NCBI RefSeq assembly: GCF_000152625.1
Contig: NZ_CH724156.1
Coordinates: forward strand, 876,966 to 940,965
DNA: 64,000 nucleotides
Source: Roseovarius nubinhibens ISM
GTDB taxonomy: Bacteria; Pseudomonadota; Alphaproteobacteria; Rhodobacterales; Rhodobacteraceae
Reading direction: 5' to 3'
The stretch's first letter is position 1; every line of letters begins with the position of its first letter. Under the pieces are notes generated by a model. That model made no database searches. It was not told the DNA's origin and was given only the letters and a program-made list of their open reading frames with translations. A program made the translations under genes and the position numbers. Below, one piece after another: positions 24,945-32,623 of this stretch.

Positions 24945-26308
24945 CCCGCCTGCTGCTGAAAAACGCCCGCTATATCACCCATGCCTCGGGCCTGCCCGAG
25001 GTTACCGCCGGCCATATCGCTATCGACGGCAGCCAGATCGTCGCCCTGCCCGAGACGCTCGACGGCACCGAGTTCGACAGTTTCGAGCCGATCGACATGT
25101 CGGACAAGCTCGTCTCACCGGGGCTGATCAATTCCCACACCCATGCCGTGCTCTTGGTGCTGCGCGGCACGGTCGAGGATATCGAGGGGAACCTTGTCTA
25201 TCAGTATATGGTGCCCGCCTCCTATCTGCTCGAGCCGCGCGAACGGGCGGCGATTGCCCGGCTCGCCTGTGCCGAGGCGATCCGATCCGGCACCACGACC
25301 ATGGTCGACCCGCTGCGCCATGTCGCCGACTACGCCCCCGCGATGATCGAAACCGGCCTGCGGCTCTGGCTCGCCGAGAGCTGTGCCGATGCGGTGACCA
25401 CCGAGGTGGGCCGGGGCCGCTATCGTTTTGACCGCGACTTTGGCCAGACCTTCCTCGACCGGACCGAAGCGCTCATCGAGCGGTTCCACGGCAGCGAAGA
25501 CGACCGGGTGCGGGTGATGATCGCGGCCCATGGCCCCGACAATTGCAGCCCCTGGATGCTCGGCCAGCTCAAGGCGCTGGCGCGGCAACACGGGCTGCGC
25601 CGCACCGTCCACCTGAGCCAGATCATCAGCGAAAAGGAACAGGTCGAGGCGCTGCATGGCTGCACCTCCACCGAATATCTCGATCAGAATGACTTCCTCG
25701 GCGACGATCTCATCGCGATCCACTGGACCTTCTGCAACGAGAGCGACGTGGCGCGGCTGGCCGAGACCGGCACCTGGCTTGGCCATTGTCCGGCGTCGAT
25801 GTCCGCCAAGGGGCCGCATCCGCTGCCGATGCGGGCGATCCTCGATCACGGGGTCAAGATCGTGCTCGGCACCGACAACATGACCGAAGACATGTTCCAC
25901 GCCATGAAACTGGCCCAGACCCTGCATCGCGGCGCTTATACCCGCGCGGTCAGCCCCGGGCCGCAGCAGGTCTTCAACTATGTCACCCGCAACGCGGCAG
26001 AGGCGCTCGACCATCCCGGCATCGGCGAGATTGCCGTCGGCAAAAAGGCCGATCTGGCGATGTTCGACCTGATGACCCCGGCCATGGCGCCGCGCGTCTC
26101 GGCGCTGTCGAACCTCGTGCATTACGGCCATCCCGGCGTGGTCACCGACACGATGGTCGACGGCCGCTTCCTGATGCGCGACCGGGTGCTCACCACGATC
26201 GACGAACGCGCCGCCATCACCGAGGCGCAGGAGGCCACCGACGCCATGTGGCAGCGGTTCGACACCGAGGACCGCCATGTGCCCCTGCCCGCCACCGACC
26301 CCGTCTGA
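24941..26308 (+). CDS. Amidohydrolase (TRZ/ATZ-like, metal-dependent deaminase/hydrolase)
   Basis: A 455-residue cytoplasmic enzyme of the amidohydrolase superfamily. Metal ligands are visible as H66-T-H68 (LINSHTH), H224 (RTVHLSQ), H261 (IAIHWTF) and D312 (VLGTDNM). This set is typical of mononuclear members such as the chlorohydrolase, guanine deaminase and cytosine deaminase-like groups. These hydrolyse C-N bonds of heterocycles, ureas or amidines. Its ATG overlaps the upstream permease stop, so uptake and hydrolysis are coupled. The enzyme is not a dihydropyrimidinase by its motifs (no lysine bridge seen). The substrate is unknown. Confidence 0.85.
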   Translation: MTRLLLKNARYITHASGLPEVTAGHIAIDGSQIVALPETLDGTEFDSFEPIDMSDKLVSPGLINSHTHAVLLVLRGTVEDIEGNLVYQYMVPASYLLEPRERAAIARLACAEAIRSGTTTMVDPLRHVADYAPAMIETGLRLWLAESCADAVTTEVGRGRYRFDRDFGQTFLDRTEALIERFHGSEDDRVRVMIAAHGPDNCSPWMLGQLKALARQHGLRRTVHLSQIISEKEQVEALHGCTSTEYLDQNDFLGDDLIAIHWTFCNESDVARLAETGTWLGHCPASMSAKGPHPLPMRAILDHGVKIVLGTDNMTEDMFHAMKLAQTLHRGAYTRAVSPGPQQVFNYVTRNAAEALDHPGIGEIAVGKKADLAMFDLMTPAMAPRVSALSNLVHYGHPGVVTDTMVDGRFLMRDRVLTTIDERAAITEAQEATDAMWQRFDTEDRHVPLPATDPV

Positions 26309-26329
26309 CCTTCTTTCAGGAGACCGCAA

Positions 26330-27091
26330 GTGACCTTTTCCATCATCGGACGTTGCACCCGCACCGGCGCCTTTGGCGCGGCCATCACCACATCTGATCT
26401 GGCGGTGGGCGGGCGCTGTGTCCGGCTCGTGCATGGCAAGGGCGCGATGCTGTCGCAGCACCGCACCGACAGCCGTCTCGGCGATCTCGGCATCTCGCTT
26501 CTGGCGCAGGGCAAATCCGCCAAGGACACGGTGACCGAGGTCTGTGCCTCCTCCAAGGACATCGAATGGCGGCAGATCGGCGCGCTCGACGCCAAGGGCC
26601 AGACCGCCGTCTATCACGGGCGGCGGATGTATTCGATCTACACCCATCACACCGGCGAAAACTGTCTCGCGCTGGGCAATATCCTCGACAATGATCAGGT
26701 GACCCGTGCCATGGCCGATGCCTTTGTCGCCGATCCCGAGCTGCCTTTGGGCGAGCGTCTCATGCGGGCGCTGGAGGCCGGGCGCGACGCGGGCGGCGAG
26801 ATCATCGGCCCGCTGCGCTCGGCCGCGCTTCGGGTCACTGGCGAACATGGGATCGACGCGCAGGACCTGCGCATTGACATCTCGGAGGCCACCGCCGTGG
26901 AGGATCTGCGGGTTCTGGTCGATGCCTATGCCGACCGGGCCGACATCCTGCGCCAGGTGGCGCTCGCCCCCGAAGGCCTGCCGGTGATGCGCAGCCTCTT
27001 TGATGCGAGCATCGAACGGATCAACGAACTTGGCCTCGAGGCGCGGTTCCCGACCGCGCGGCATCGCGACCGATGGGTGCTGCGTGACTGA
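26330..27091 (+). CDS. DUF1028 protein (Ntn-hydrolase-like), copy B
   Basis: A 253-residue DUF1028 protein starting at GTG 26330 with ribosome site CAGGAG. It shares with copy A (18190-18867) the N-terminal MTFS, the SQxRTDxRL segment, WRQ(L/I)G and LALGN, but is clearly diverged. Residue 2 is again threonine, a candidate N-terminal nucleophile if the Ntn-like assignment holds. It lies between the amidohydrolase and FAD oxidoreductase genes and overlaps the latter by 8 bases. The function is unestablished; two members in one regulon suggest two steps or two substrates of one pathway. Confidence 0.8.
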   Translation: MTFSIIGRCTRTGAFGAAITTSDLAVGGRCVRLVHGKGAMLSQHRTDSRLGDLGISLLAQGKSAKDTVTEVCASSKDIEWRQIGALDAKGQTAVYHGRRMYSIYTHHTGENCLALGNILDNDQVTRAMADAFVADPELPLGERLMRALEAGRDAGGEIIGPLRSAALRVTGEHGIDAQDLRIDISEATAVEDLRVLVDAYADRADILRQVALAPEGLPVMRSLFDASIERINELGLEARFPTARHRDRWVLRD

Positions 27092-28379
27092 CCTGCGCCC
27101 TGACGAGAGCGTCTTTTGGGACCATGTGACCGCGCCCGAGACGCCCGCCCTGCCGCTGCCCGCCCGCACCGATGTGGCGGTGATCGGCGCGGGCTATACC
27201 GGGCTGGCCACCGCGCTGCATCTGGCGCGGGCGGGACGGCAGGTCACGCTCTTTGAGGCGGGCGGGCTTGGCGCGGGCTGTTCGTCGCGCAACGGCGGCA
27301 TGGTCGGCCCGAGCTTTCACAAGCTGGGGGTCGCCGGGCTCACCGCCCGCTATGGCGCGGCGAAAACCCTCGACATCATGGGCGAAGGGCTGCGCGCGCT
27401 GGAGTATTTCGAAGGCTTCGTCGCCGACGAGGGCCTCGACTGCGATCTGCAGATGCGCGGCCGGTTTCGCGGCGCCCGCACCCGCGCCGATTACGAGGCA
27501 ACGGGGCGCGAATGCGACTGGCTCGCGCGGCATCTCGGCCTGCCCTGCGAGATGATCCCCGAGGCAGAGCAGCACCGCGAAATCGGCAGTGCCGCCTATC
27601 GCGGCGGCGTCGTCTATCACCGCGATGGCGGCGTGCACCCGCGCAAACTGCTGCTGGGGCTGGCGCAAAAGGCGCAGGCCGCCGGCGTCGCGATACACTG
27701 CCACTGCCCGGTGACTGGGCTGCGTCCTGAGGGCGACGCCACCACGCTCACCACGCCGCAGGGCAAAACCGTGGCGCGCGAGGTGGTGATGGCCACCAAC
27801 GCCTATGCCGATGGCGCGACCCGCGCCATGCACCGTCGCGTGGTGCAGATCCGCACCGCCGCCGTGGCCACCGAGCCGCTCGGGGCCGAGGTGATGCGCG
27901 ACCTCACCCCCAAGGGGCGGATGCTCGGCGAAAGCGGCCGCATCTTCATGTGGTATCGGCCAAGCCCCGACGCCGAGCGGTTCATCTTTGGCGGTCGCCT
28001 CGGCCGGCCCGGCGGCCCCGCCGCGACCCAGCGCCGTGCGTTCGCCACCCCTGTCACCCGCGTCTTTCCACAGCTCTCGGATGTGGGGTTCAGCCATGTC
28101 TGGTCCGGCTCCGTGGCCTATACGCCCGATCACAGCCCGCATCTTGGCCGCTATGACGGCGTCTGGCTCGCCGGGGGCTATTGTGGCTCTGGCGTGACGC
28201 GCAGTGTCTATTTCGGCATGAAACTCGCCCGCAAGATCCTCGGCCAGCCCGAGGCCGACACCGCCTTTGACGATCTCGGCTTTCCGACCGTGCCCTACAA
28301 ACCGCTCTCGGGCCTCGGCGCCCAGCTTCTGACCCGTTGGTACAGCCATCTCGACGCCCGCGACCTGCACCGGGACTAG
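27084..28379 (+). CDS. FAD-dependent amine/amino-acid oxidoreductase (DAO family)
   Basis: A 431-residue flavoprotein of the D-amino-acid-oxidase/PuuB-like family. The dinucleotide motif G35-A-G37-Y-T-G40 follows a beta strand DVAVIGAG; GCSSRNGGMVGPSFH and the C-terminal GVWLAGGYCGSGVTRS are family features. The start is GTG 27084, inside the 3' end of DUF1028 copy B (8-base overlap); this gives the expected short N-terminal extension with FWDHV. Such enzymes oxidise secondary amines, gamma-glutamylputrescine or D-amino acids. With D-carbamoylase in the same island, oxidation of a released D-amino acid or amine is a reasonable inference. Last gene of the operon. Confidence 0.85.
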   Translation: MTDLRPDESVFWDHVTAPETPALPLPARTDVAVIGAGYTGLATALHLARAGRQVTLFEAGGLGAGCSSRNGGMVGPSFHKLGVAGLTARYGAAKTLDIMGEGLRALEYFEGFVADEGLDCDLQMRGRFRGARTRADYEATGRECDWLARHLGLPCEMIPEAEQHREIGSAAYRGGVVYHRDGGVHPRKLLLGLAQKAQAAGVAIHCHCPVTGLRPEGDATTLTTPQGKTVAREVVMATNAYADGATRAMHRRVVQIRTAAVATEPLGAEVMRDLTPKGRMLGESGRIFMWYRPSPDAERFIFGGRLGRPGGPAATQRRAFATPVTRVFPQLSDVGFSHVWSGSVAYTPDHSPHLGRYDGVWLAGGYCGSGVTRSVYFGMKLARKILGQPEADTAFDDLGFPTVPYKPLSGLGAQLLTRWYSHLDARDLHRD

Positions 28380-28535
28380 ACCCGTGGGGCCAAGCCGCCC
28401 CGCGACCAAACTCCGATCTTGTCCTCGCACGCGAAGCCGGGTAAACGGCTGACCACCAGCGCCGAGTCGACCCGCCCCGCGGCCCCCGACCCCGGCGCTT
28501 CGATGCAAGCGCACACCCCGCGCCACACCATCGAG

Positions 28536-28611
28536 GCCCCTATAGCTCAGCTGGTAGAGCAACTGATTTGTAATCAGTAGGTCCGCGGTTCGAGTCCGTG
28601 TGGGGGCACCA
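28536..28611 (+). tRNA. tRNA-Thr (anticodon TGT)
   Basis: A 76-base cloverleaf: acceptor arms GCCCCTA/TGGGGGC, D-arm with AGCTCAG...GTAGAGC, anticodon stem ACTGA/TCAGT with loop TTTGTAA and anticodon TGT (28569-28571), variable loop, and T-arm with GGTTCGAGTCC. CCA is encoded (28609-28611). It reads ACA threonine codons. Confidence 0.95.
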
Positions 28612-28833
28612 TCTACTTCCCGATCAACCGATGATGCCTATAGGGATTTGATCCGGCTGCGTCTCCTTGAGCGACACGTCGGTTCACGCGAATTGGGTGT
28701 GGCGATGCGAAGCAACCCGGTGCCATATCTTCGAGCGATTAAGAGCTCAGGCTGTTTCGCAGATCGCCACGGCTGGGTCAGCCGAAACCTGCTGCACCCG
28801 CTTTGCTAGGTCGCTGCTGATCCAGACACGCCG
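28612..28833. other. Region after tRNA-Thr without a recognisable gene
   Basis: A 222-base stretch with somewhat lower GC than its flanks. Short open frames (for example 28600-28809 on the plus strand, which begins inside the tRNA) show no family features. No second copy of the tRNA 3' end was found nearby. It could be a decayed gene remnant at a tRNA integration hotspot. Confidence 0.4.
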
Positions 28834-29442
28834 TCAGGCCGCGGCATGTTCGGCCGCCGCGATCACCGCCTTCAGCTGAGCATCGAAGCGGGCGAAATCC
28901 GCCTCGATCTCGGGCGCCTTCATCACATCATAGGCTGCGAAGCTGGGCAGCGGCGTCATGCCGAAGAAACGGGCGTTCAGATGCATCGGCTGCAACAGAT
29001 CATCGAGGCTGTCACCGCGGAAGAACGGCTCTGAGCGGTCATCGAAGGCCTCGCGGGGGGCGTTCAATGTGACCGACAGCATGTAACGGGTGCCGGTCAG
29101 CGCGCCACCCATGCCATAGTTTTCCTTCGGCGCTTCTGAGCGGCGACCATCGCCCTTGGTCAGGCGACCGTCCATGCCGGCCGTATAGACCTCGTCCATG
29201 TATTTCTTGAACGACCACGGCACGCCCATCCAGTTCACCGGGAATTGCATGATCACCGTGTCGGCCCAGATATGGTTCTCGATCTCCGCATCGACGTCAT
29301 AGCCCTCGGCCACGGTGGTTACCCGCACAGGGTGCCCCTGTGTCGCGAGGAGGGTGCGGGCGCGGTCGGTCAGGGCGGCGTTCAGGGTGCCGGGGGCAAA
29401 GTCATAGGGCTGCGCGCCGTTCAGAATGAAAATGTTGCTCAT
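28834..29442 (-). CDS. mdaB: NAD(P)H-dependent quinone reductase (MdaB/flavodoxin-like fold)
   Basis: A 202-residue flavodoxin-like-fold protein. MSNIFILNGAQPYDFAPGTLN at the N-terminus, WADTVIMQFPVNWMGVPWSFKKYMDEV (the FMN/FAD-binding loop) and the C-terminal FFGMTPLPSFAAYDV match MdaB-type quinone reductases. These reduce quinones by two electrons and protect against electrophilic quinone stress. The frame remains open far upstream, but ATG 29442 gives the family N-terminus. It is divergent from an HxlR-family regulator, a common pairing in which the regulator senses quinones. Confidence 0.85.
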   Translation of the reverse strand: MSNIFILNGAQPYDFAPGTLNAALTDRARTLLATQGHPVRVTTVAEGYDVDAEIENHIWADTVIMQFPVNWMGVPWSFKKYMDEVYTAGMDGRLTKGDGRRSEAPKENYGMGGALTGTRYMLSVTLNAPREAFDDRSEPFFRGDSLDDLLQPMHLNARFFGMTPLPSFAAYDVMKAPEIEADFARFDAQLKAVIAAAEHAAA

Positions 29443-29571
29443 GGTCGGTTCCTTTGTCTCTTTCGGGCCCGGCTTGACGCGCGGGCGGTGCGAGAGAAAT
29501 TGCGATTGCAGGAAACCAAAATCAACCAGTATACTTTTTGTAACCTTAAACCACGATGATGGAGACATCTT

Positions 29572-29952
29572 ATGAAGGCCAGGGTTGAGAGTGATGCACA
29601 GGGAAGGCGGCAAGTCTATGAGGCCTGTCTTGAGCCTTGCGCAATCGAACAGGGAATGCGGATCATCGGCGGAAAATGGACCGGTTCGATCCTTTGGCAC
29701 CTCCAAGATGGCCCGGTGCGGTTCAACGATCTGGCCCGGATGGTGGGAGGCGCGTCCAAGAAGATGATCACCGAACGTCTGCGACAACTGGAAACGCAGG
29801 GGCTGGTGCGACGCGAGGTCATGGCGACCGCCCCGGTGTCCGTACAATACGAGATCACCGAAATCGGGCGCAGCGCCCTGGGGTTCCTCGACGAGCTTCG
29901 GAAATGGAGCGAGGAGTTGCCACAGGACATCCACGCCGCCTCCCGCCCCTAA
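29572..29952 (+). CDS. HxlR-family redox-type transcriptional regulator
   Basis: A 126-residue winged-helix regulator of the HxlR family (IIGGKWTGSILWHLQDGPVRFNDLARMV...SKKMITERLRQLETQGLVRRE). Cysteines C19 and C23 near the N-terminus resemble the sensor positions of YodB/QorR-type quinone sensors. It is divergent from the quinone reductase gene with a 129-base AT-rich intergenic region containing the palindrome AGTATACT (29528-29535), a candidate operator. Repression of the reductase, relieved by thiol modification, is inferred from well-studied relatives. The 3' end overlaps the convergent XRE gene by four bases. Confidence 0.87.
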   Translation: MKARVESDAQGRRQVYEACLEPCAIEQGMRIIGGKWTGSILWHLQDGPVRFNDLARMVGGASKKMITERLRQLETQGLVRREVMATAPVSVQYEITEIGRSALGFLDELRKWSEELPQDIHAASRP

Positions 29953-30794
29953 GGAACTTGTCCAAGCTCTGAGCCACTTTCCCGACGCGCCAACCCTGCG
30001 CGGAGGAAGCACCCCCCCCAAGACACCGTCAGCGTCTCGGTGCTCAGGTAGCTGCGGATCGTCGGGTCGATCTTGCGGCTGTTGAAGGGCAGCACGCCGC
30101 AAGCGCCGAGCGCCTCGCGCGCGGGCACCTGCGCGCCGAGTTTCTTCCAGATCGACCGCGACGCATAGGGCAGCAGATAGGGGCGCGTCGCCACGCCCAT
30201 CGTGATGCCTTGCAGATAGTTCACCTTCTGCCGGGGCGACGGCATGAGAATGGTCTCATCGACGCTGGCCTCGCTTCTCGCCTCCTGTTCGAGGATATAG
30301 ATCCGCCCGCCGCGCCGTGTCACCACGCCATCATACCGGGCGCGATGCACAATAGTGCCATCGCGCGACGTGGCCCGCTCGAGCGACCGGACGAGAACAT
30401 AACCGTCGCGCTCGTAGATGCAGCTCAGCCCGCGCAGGATGTAGCCCTCCCAGGACGGCGAGGTGATATGCGAATGGTACCAGCCGAGATAGCGGCGCAT
30501 CTCGCTGGAGCCGGTTTGAAACGCCTCGGCAAAGAGATCGAGCGGCCCGGCATGGCGCGCCACGCGGTCGGTCTTGCGGCGGCGCTCGAACTCTTCATGC
30601 GGCGCCATGAGCTCGGCCTCGGTGCAGCGAAAATAGCGGGCGATCCGGCGCAGGTTATGGGCGGCTGGCATGCCCGCCCCGCTGAGGTAGCGATTGAACT
30701 GCTGCCGGTTGAGCCCGATGTCGCGACACACTTGGGCAATGCTGCCGCGATCGGCGCAGAGGCTCCGCAGGTTGCGAGAAAAATCTTCCGTCAT
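29949..30794 (-). CDS. XRE-like helix-turn-helix regulator with C-terminal sensing domain
   Basis: A 281-residue protein. Residues ~8-62 form a helix-turn-helix (SIAQVCRDIGLNRQQFNRYLSGAGMPAAHNLRRIARYF). The remainder, about 200 residues, is an uncharacterised domain with patches such as YLGWYHSHITSPSWEGYILRGL and RRGGRIYILEQEAR. It is divergent from an orphan ABC binding-protein gene and probably controls it. A run of eight identical bases (30012-30019) lies in the last 25 codons, so the C-terminal end may vary or contain a sequencing error. The ligand is unknown. Confidence 0.75.
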   Translation of the reverse strand: MTEDFSRNLRSLCADRGSIAQVCRDIGLNRQQFNRYLSGAGMPAAHNLRRIARYFRCTEAELMAPHEEFERRRKTDRVARHAGPLDLFAEAFQTGSSEMRRYLGWYHSHITSPSWEGYILRGLSCIYERDGYVLVRSLERATSRDGTIVHRARYDGVVTRRGGRIYILEQEARSEASVDETILMPSPRQKVNYLQGITMGVATRPYLLPYASRSIWKKLGAQVPAREALGACGVLPFNSRKIDPTIRSYLSTETLTVSWGGCFLRAGLARRESGSELGQVP

Positions 30795-30830
30795 GGGGCA
30801 AAACCTTCGCAGTCTGACGCGAGTTTACAG

Positions 30831-30921
30831 CAAAACGCGTACAACCACTAAAACCCGCGAAGTTTCTAGAATCAACCGCGGCTTCGATCCTTGGCCCCAA
30901 TAAAGAATCGTCAAAACGCGT
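30831..30921. promoter_or_regulatory. Direct repeats CAAAACGCGT in divergent promoter
   Basis: The 10-mer CAAAACGCGT occurs at 30831-30840 and 30912-30921, spaced 81 bases. A related TAAAACCCGCG lies between them at 30849-30859. They flank the intergenic region between the XRE regulator and the binding-protein gene and may be regulator sites. Confidence 0.4.
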
Positions 30922-30940
30922 CCGACAGGAGAATGATATC

Positions 30941-32539
30941 GTGACCCACCACAAAACAGAGACCGACTGGCTCGTTGCGGAACTGCGCAAGGGGCGTTTG
31001 TCGCGGCGGGCCTTCCTCGGCCGCAGCGCGGCGCTTGGCGTGGCGCTGAGCGTCGGTCAGGGCCTCTATAGCCAGGCCATGGCCGCCACCCCCAAACGGG
31101 GCGGCCATATGCGGCTGGCGATGGGCCATGGCGCCACCTCCGACACGCTCGACCCGGCCACCTTGCTCAACGGGCTGCAATGGACGGCGGCCTATGGCAT
31201 CACCAACACCCTGACCGAGCTTGCGCCCAGCGGCGAACTGGTCGGCGGGCTGGCCACCGAATGGAGCACCTCGCCCGATGCCCGCATCTGGACCTTCAAG
31301 CTGCGCGAGGGGGTGGTCTTTCACAATGGCAAGACGATGGAGGCCGAGGACGTCATCGCCTCGATCAACTACCACCGCGGCGAGACGTCGAAATCGGTGG
31401 GCAAGCCGCTGCTGGACACGGTCGTCGATATTCGCGCCGACGGGCCACAGGTCGTGGTGATCGAGCTTTCGGCAGGCAATGCCGACTTTCCCTTTAATTT
31501 CGGCGATGCGATCTTTGGCATCTACCCGGCCAAGGATAACAGCATCGATTGGCGCGCGGGCGGCACCGGCGGCTATATCCTCAAGACCGAAAAGCCCGGC
31601 CAGATCTATGAATTCGAACGCAACCCGAATTACTGGAACGGCGACAACTCGGCCTTTGCCGACACGGTCTCGCTCATGTCGATCACCGATCCGGCGGCGC
31701 GGACCAATGCGCTGATCACCGGCGAGGTCGATTGCATCGACAAGATCGAACCCAAGACGGTGGCCCTGCTTGCCCGTCGCCCGGATATGATCGTCGAAGA
31801 GGGCGCTGGCCCGCTGCATTACACCTTCCCGATGCTCACCCGGACCGCGCCCTATGACAATCCCGATCTGCGGCTGGCGCTCAAATATGCGCTCAACCGC
31901 GAAGAGCTGGTGGAAAAGGTGCTGTTCGGCCATGGGGTGGTGGGCAATGACCACCCGATCGGACCCTCCTACCGCTATCACGCCAGCGATATCGAACAGC
32001 TCAGCTATGATCCCGACAAGGCCAAGTTCCACATGGAGAAATCCGGGCTGGGCAATGCGGCGCTCAACCTGAGCGCGGCCGACGCGGCCTTTGCCGGGGC
32101 GCTGGATGCGGCGGTGCTCTATCAGGCCTCGGCCAAGGCGGCAGGCATCAACATCAATGTCGCGCGCGAGGCCAATGACGGCTATTGGGCCGATGTCTGG
32201 CAGAAAAAGCCTTGGGTCGCGAGCTATTGGGGCGGCTACGCCACCGAAGACACGATGTTCGCCACCGGTTTCGCCGCCGAGGCCGCGTGGAATGACACGC
32301 AATGGGATGACCCACAATTCAACGAGCTGATGGTCACCGCCCGGGCCGAGCTCGACGAAGGGCTGCGGGCCGAAATGTACCGCGACATGCAAGTGATCCT
32401 CCGCGACCGAGGCGGCTCGATCACCCCGATGTTCGCCAATGACATCCACGCCCGCACCGCGAATATCGCCCATGGCGATCTCTCCTGGGTGCGCGGCTTT
32501 GACGGGCGGCGCATTCTCGACCGCTGGTGGATGGTCTGA
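30941..32539 (+). CDS. ABC transporter substrate-binding protein, peptide/opine type (family 5)
   Basis: A 532-residue binding protein starting at GTG 30941 behind ACAGGAGA. The N-region carries a twin-arginine signal (GRLSRRAFLGRSAALG; cleavage near AMA-A). The family 5 signature is clear: TDTLDPAT-like (SDTLDPATLLNG), LTELAPSGELVGGLATEW, WTFKLREGVVFHNGKTMEAEDV and FERNPNYWNG. Family 5 proteins bind peptides, opines, nickel complexes or other bulky solutes. No permease or ATPase genes lie nearby, so it must use a transporter encoded elsewhere or act as a sensor. A strong stem-loop follows, then an amidohydrolase gene that may process its ligand. Confidence 0.87.
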   Translation: MTHHKTETDWLVAELRKGRLSRRAFLGRSAALGVALSVGQGLYSQAMAATPKRGGHMRLAMGHGATSDTLDPATLLNGLQWTAAYGITNTLTELAPSGELVGGLATEWSTSPDARIWTFKLREGVVFHNGKTMEAEDVIASINYHRGETSKSVGKPLLDTVVDIRADGPQVVVIELSAGNADFPFNFGDAIFGIYPAKDNSIDWRAGGTGGYILKTEKPGQIYEFERNPNYWNGDNSAFADTVSLMSITDPAARTNALITGEVDCIDKIEPKTVALLARRPDMIVEEGAGPLHYTFPMLTRTAPYDNPDLRLALKYALNREELVEKVLFGHGVVGNDHPIGPSYRYHASDIEQLSYDPDKAKFHMEKSGLGNAALNLSAADAAFAGALDAAVLYQASAKAAGININVAREANDGYWADVWQKKPWVASYWGGYATEDTMFATGFAAEAAWNDTQWDDPQFNELMVTARAELDEGLRAEMYRDMQVILRDRGGSITPMFANDIHARTANIAHGDLSWVRGFDGRRILDRWWMV

Positions 32540-32552
32540 CGCCAAAGCCCCT

Positions 32553-32591
32553 GCCCCTGCCCCTGTCCCTTTCTCGGACCGGGGCGGGGGC
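32553..32591 (+). terminator. Long stem-loop after orphan binding-protein gene
   Basis: A 16-bp stem with one mismatch and one G-T pair joins 32553-32568 and 32576-32591 around a 7-base loop. It contains the CCCCTG repeats visible in this stretch. It begins 14 bases after the stop and precedes the amidohydrolase ATG by 33 bases, so it probably limits read-through. Confidence 0.65.
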
Positions 32592-32623
32592 ACCGCATTT
32601 CCAACCTGAACTGACCGGATGCC

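Noticed and set aside
28600..28809. 69-codon open frame beginning inside tRNA-Thr
   Set aside because: It starts within the tRNA 3' end, has no ribosome site and shows no recognisable family; more likely chance.
28380..30000. attL/attR pair of an integrated element at tRNA-Thr
   Set aside because: No second copy of the tRNA 3' end and no integrase were seen.
32548..32565. CCCCTG tandem repeats as a satellite or phase-variable tract
   Set aside because: They are explained by one arm of the 16-bp stem-loop at 32553-32591.
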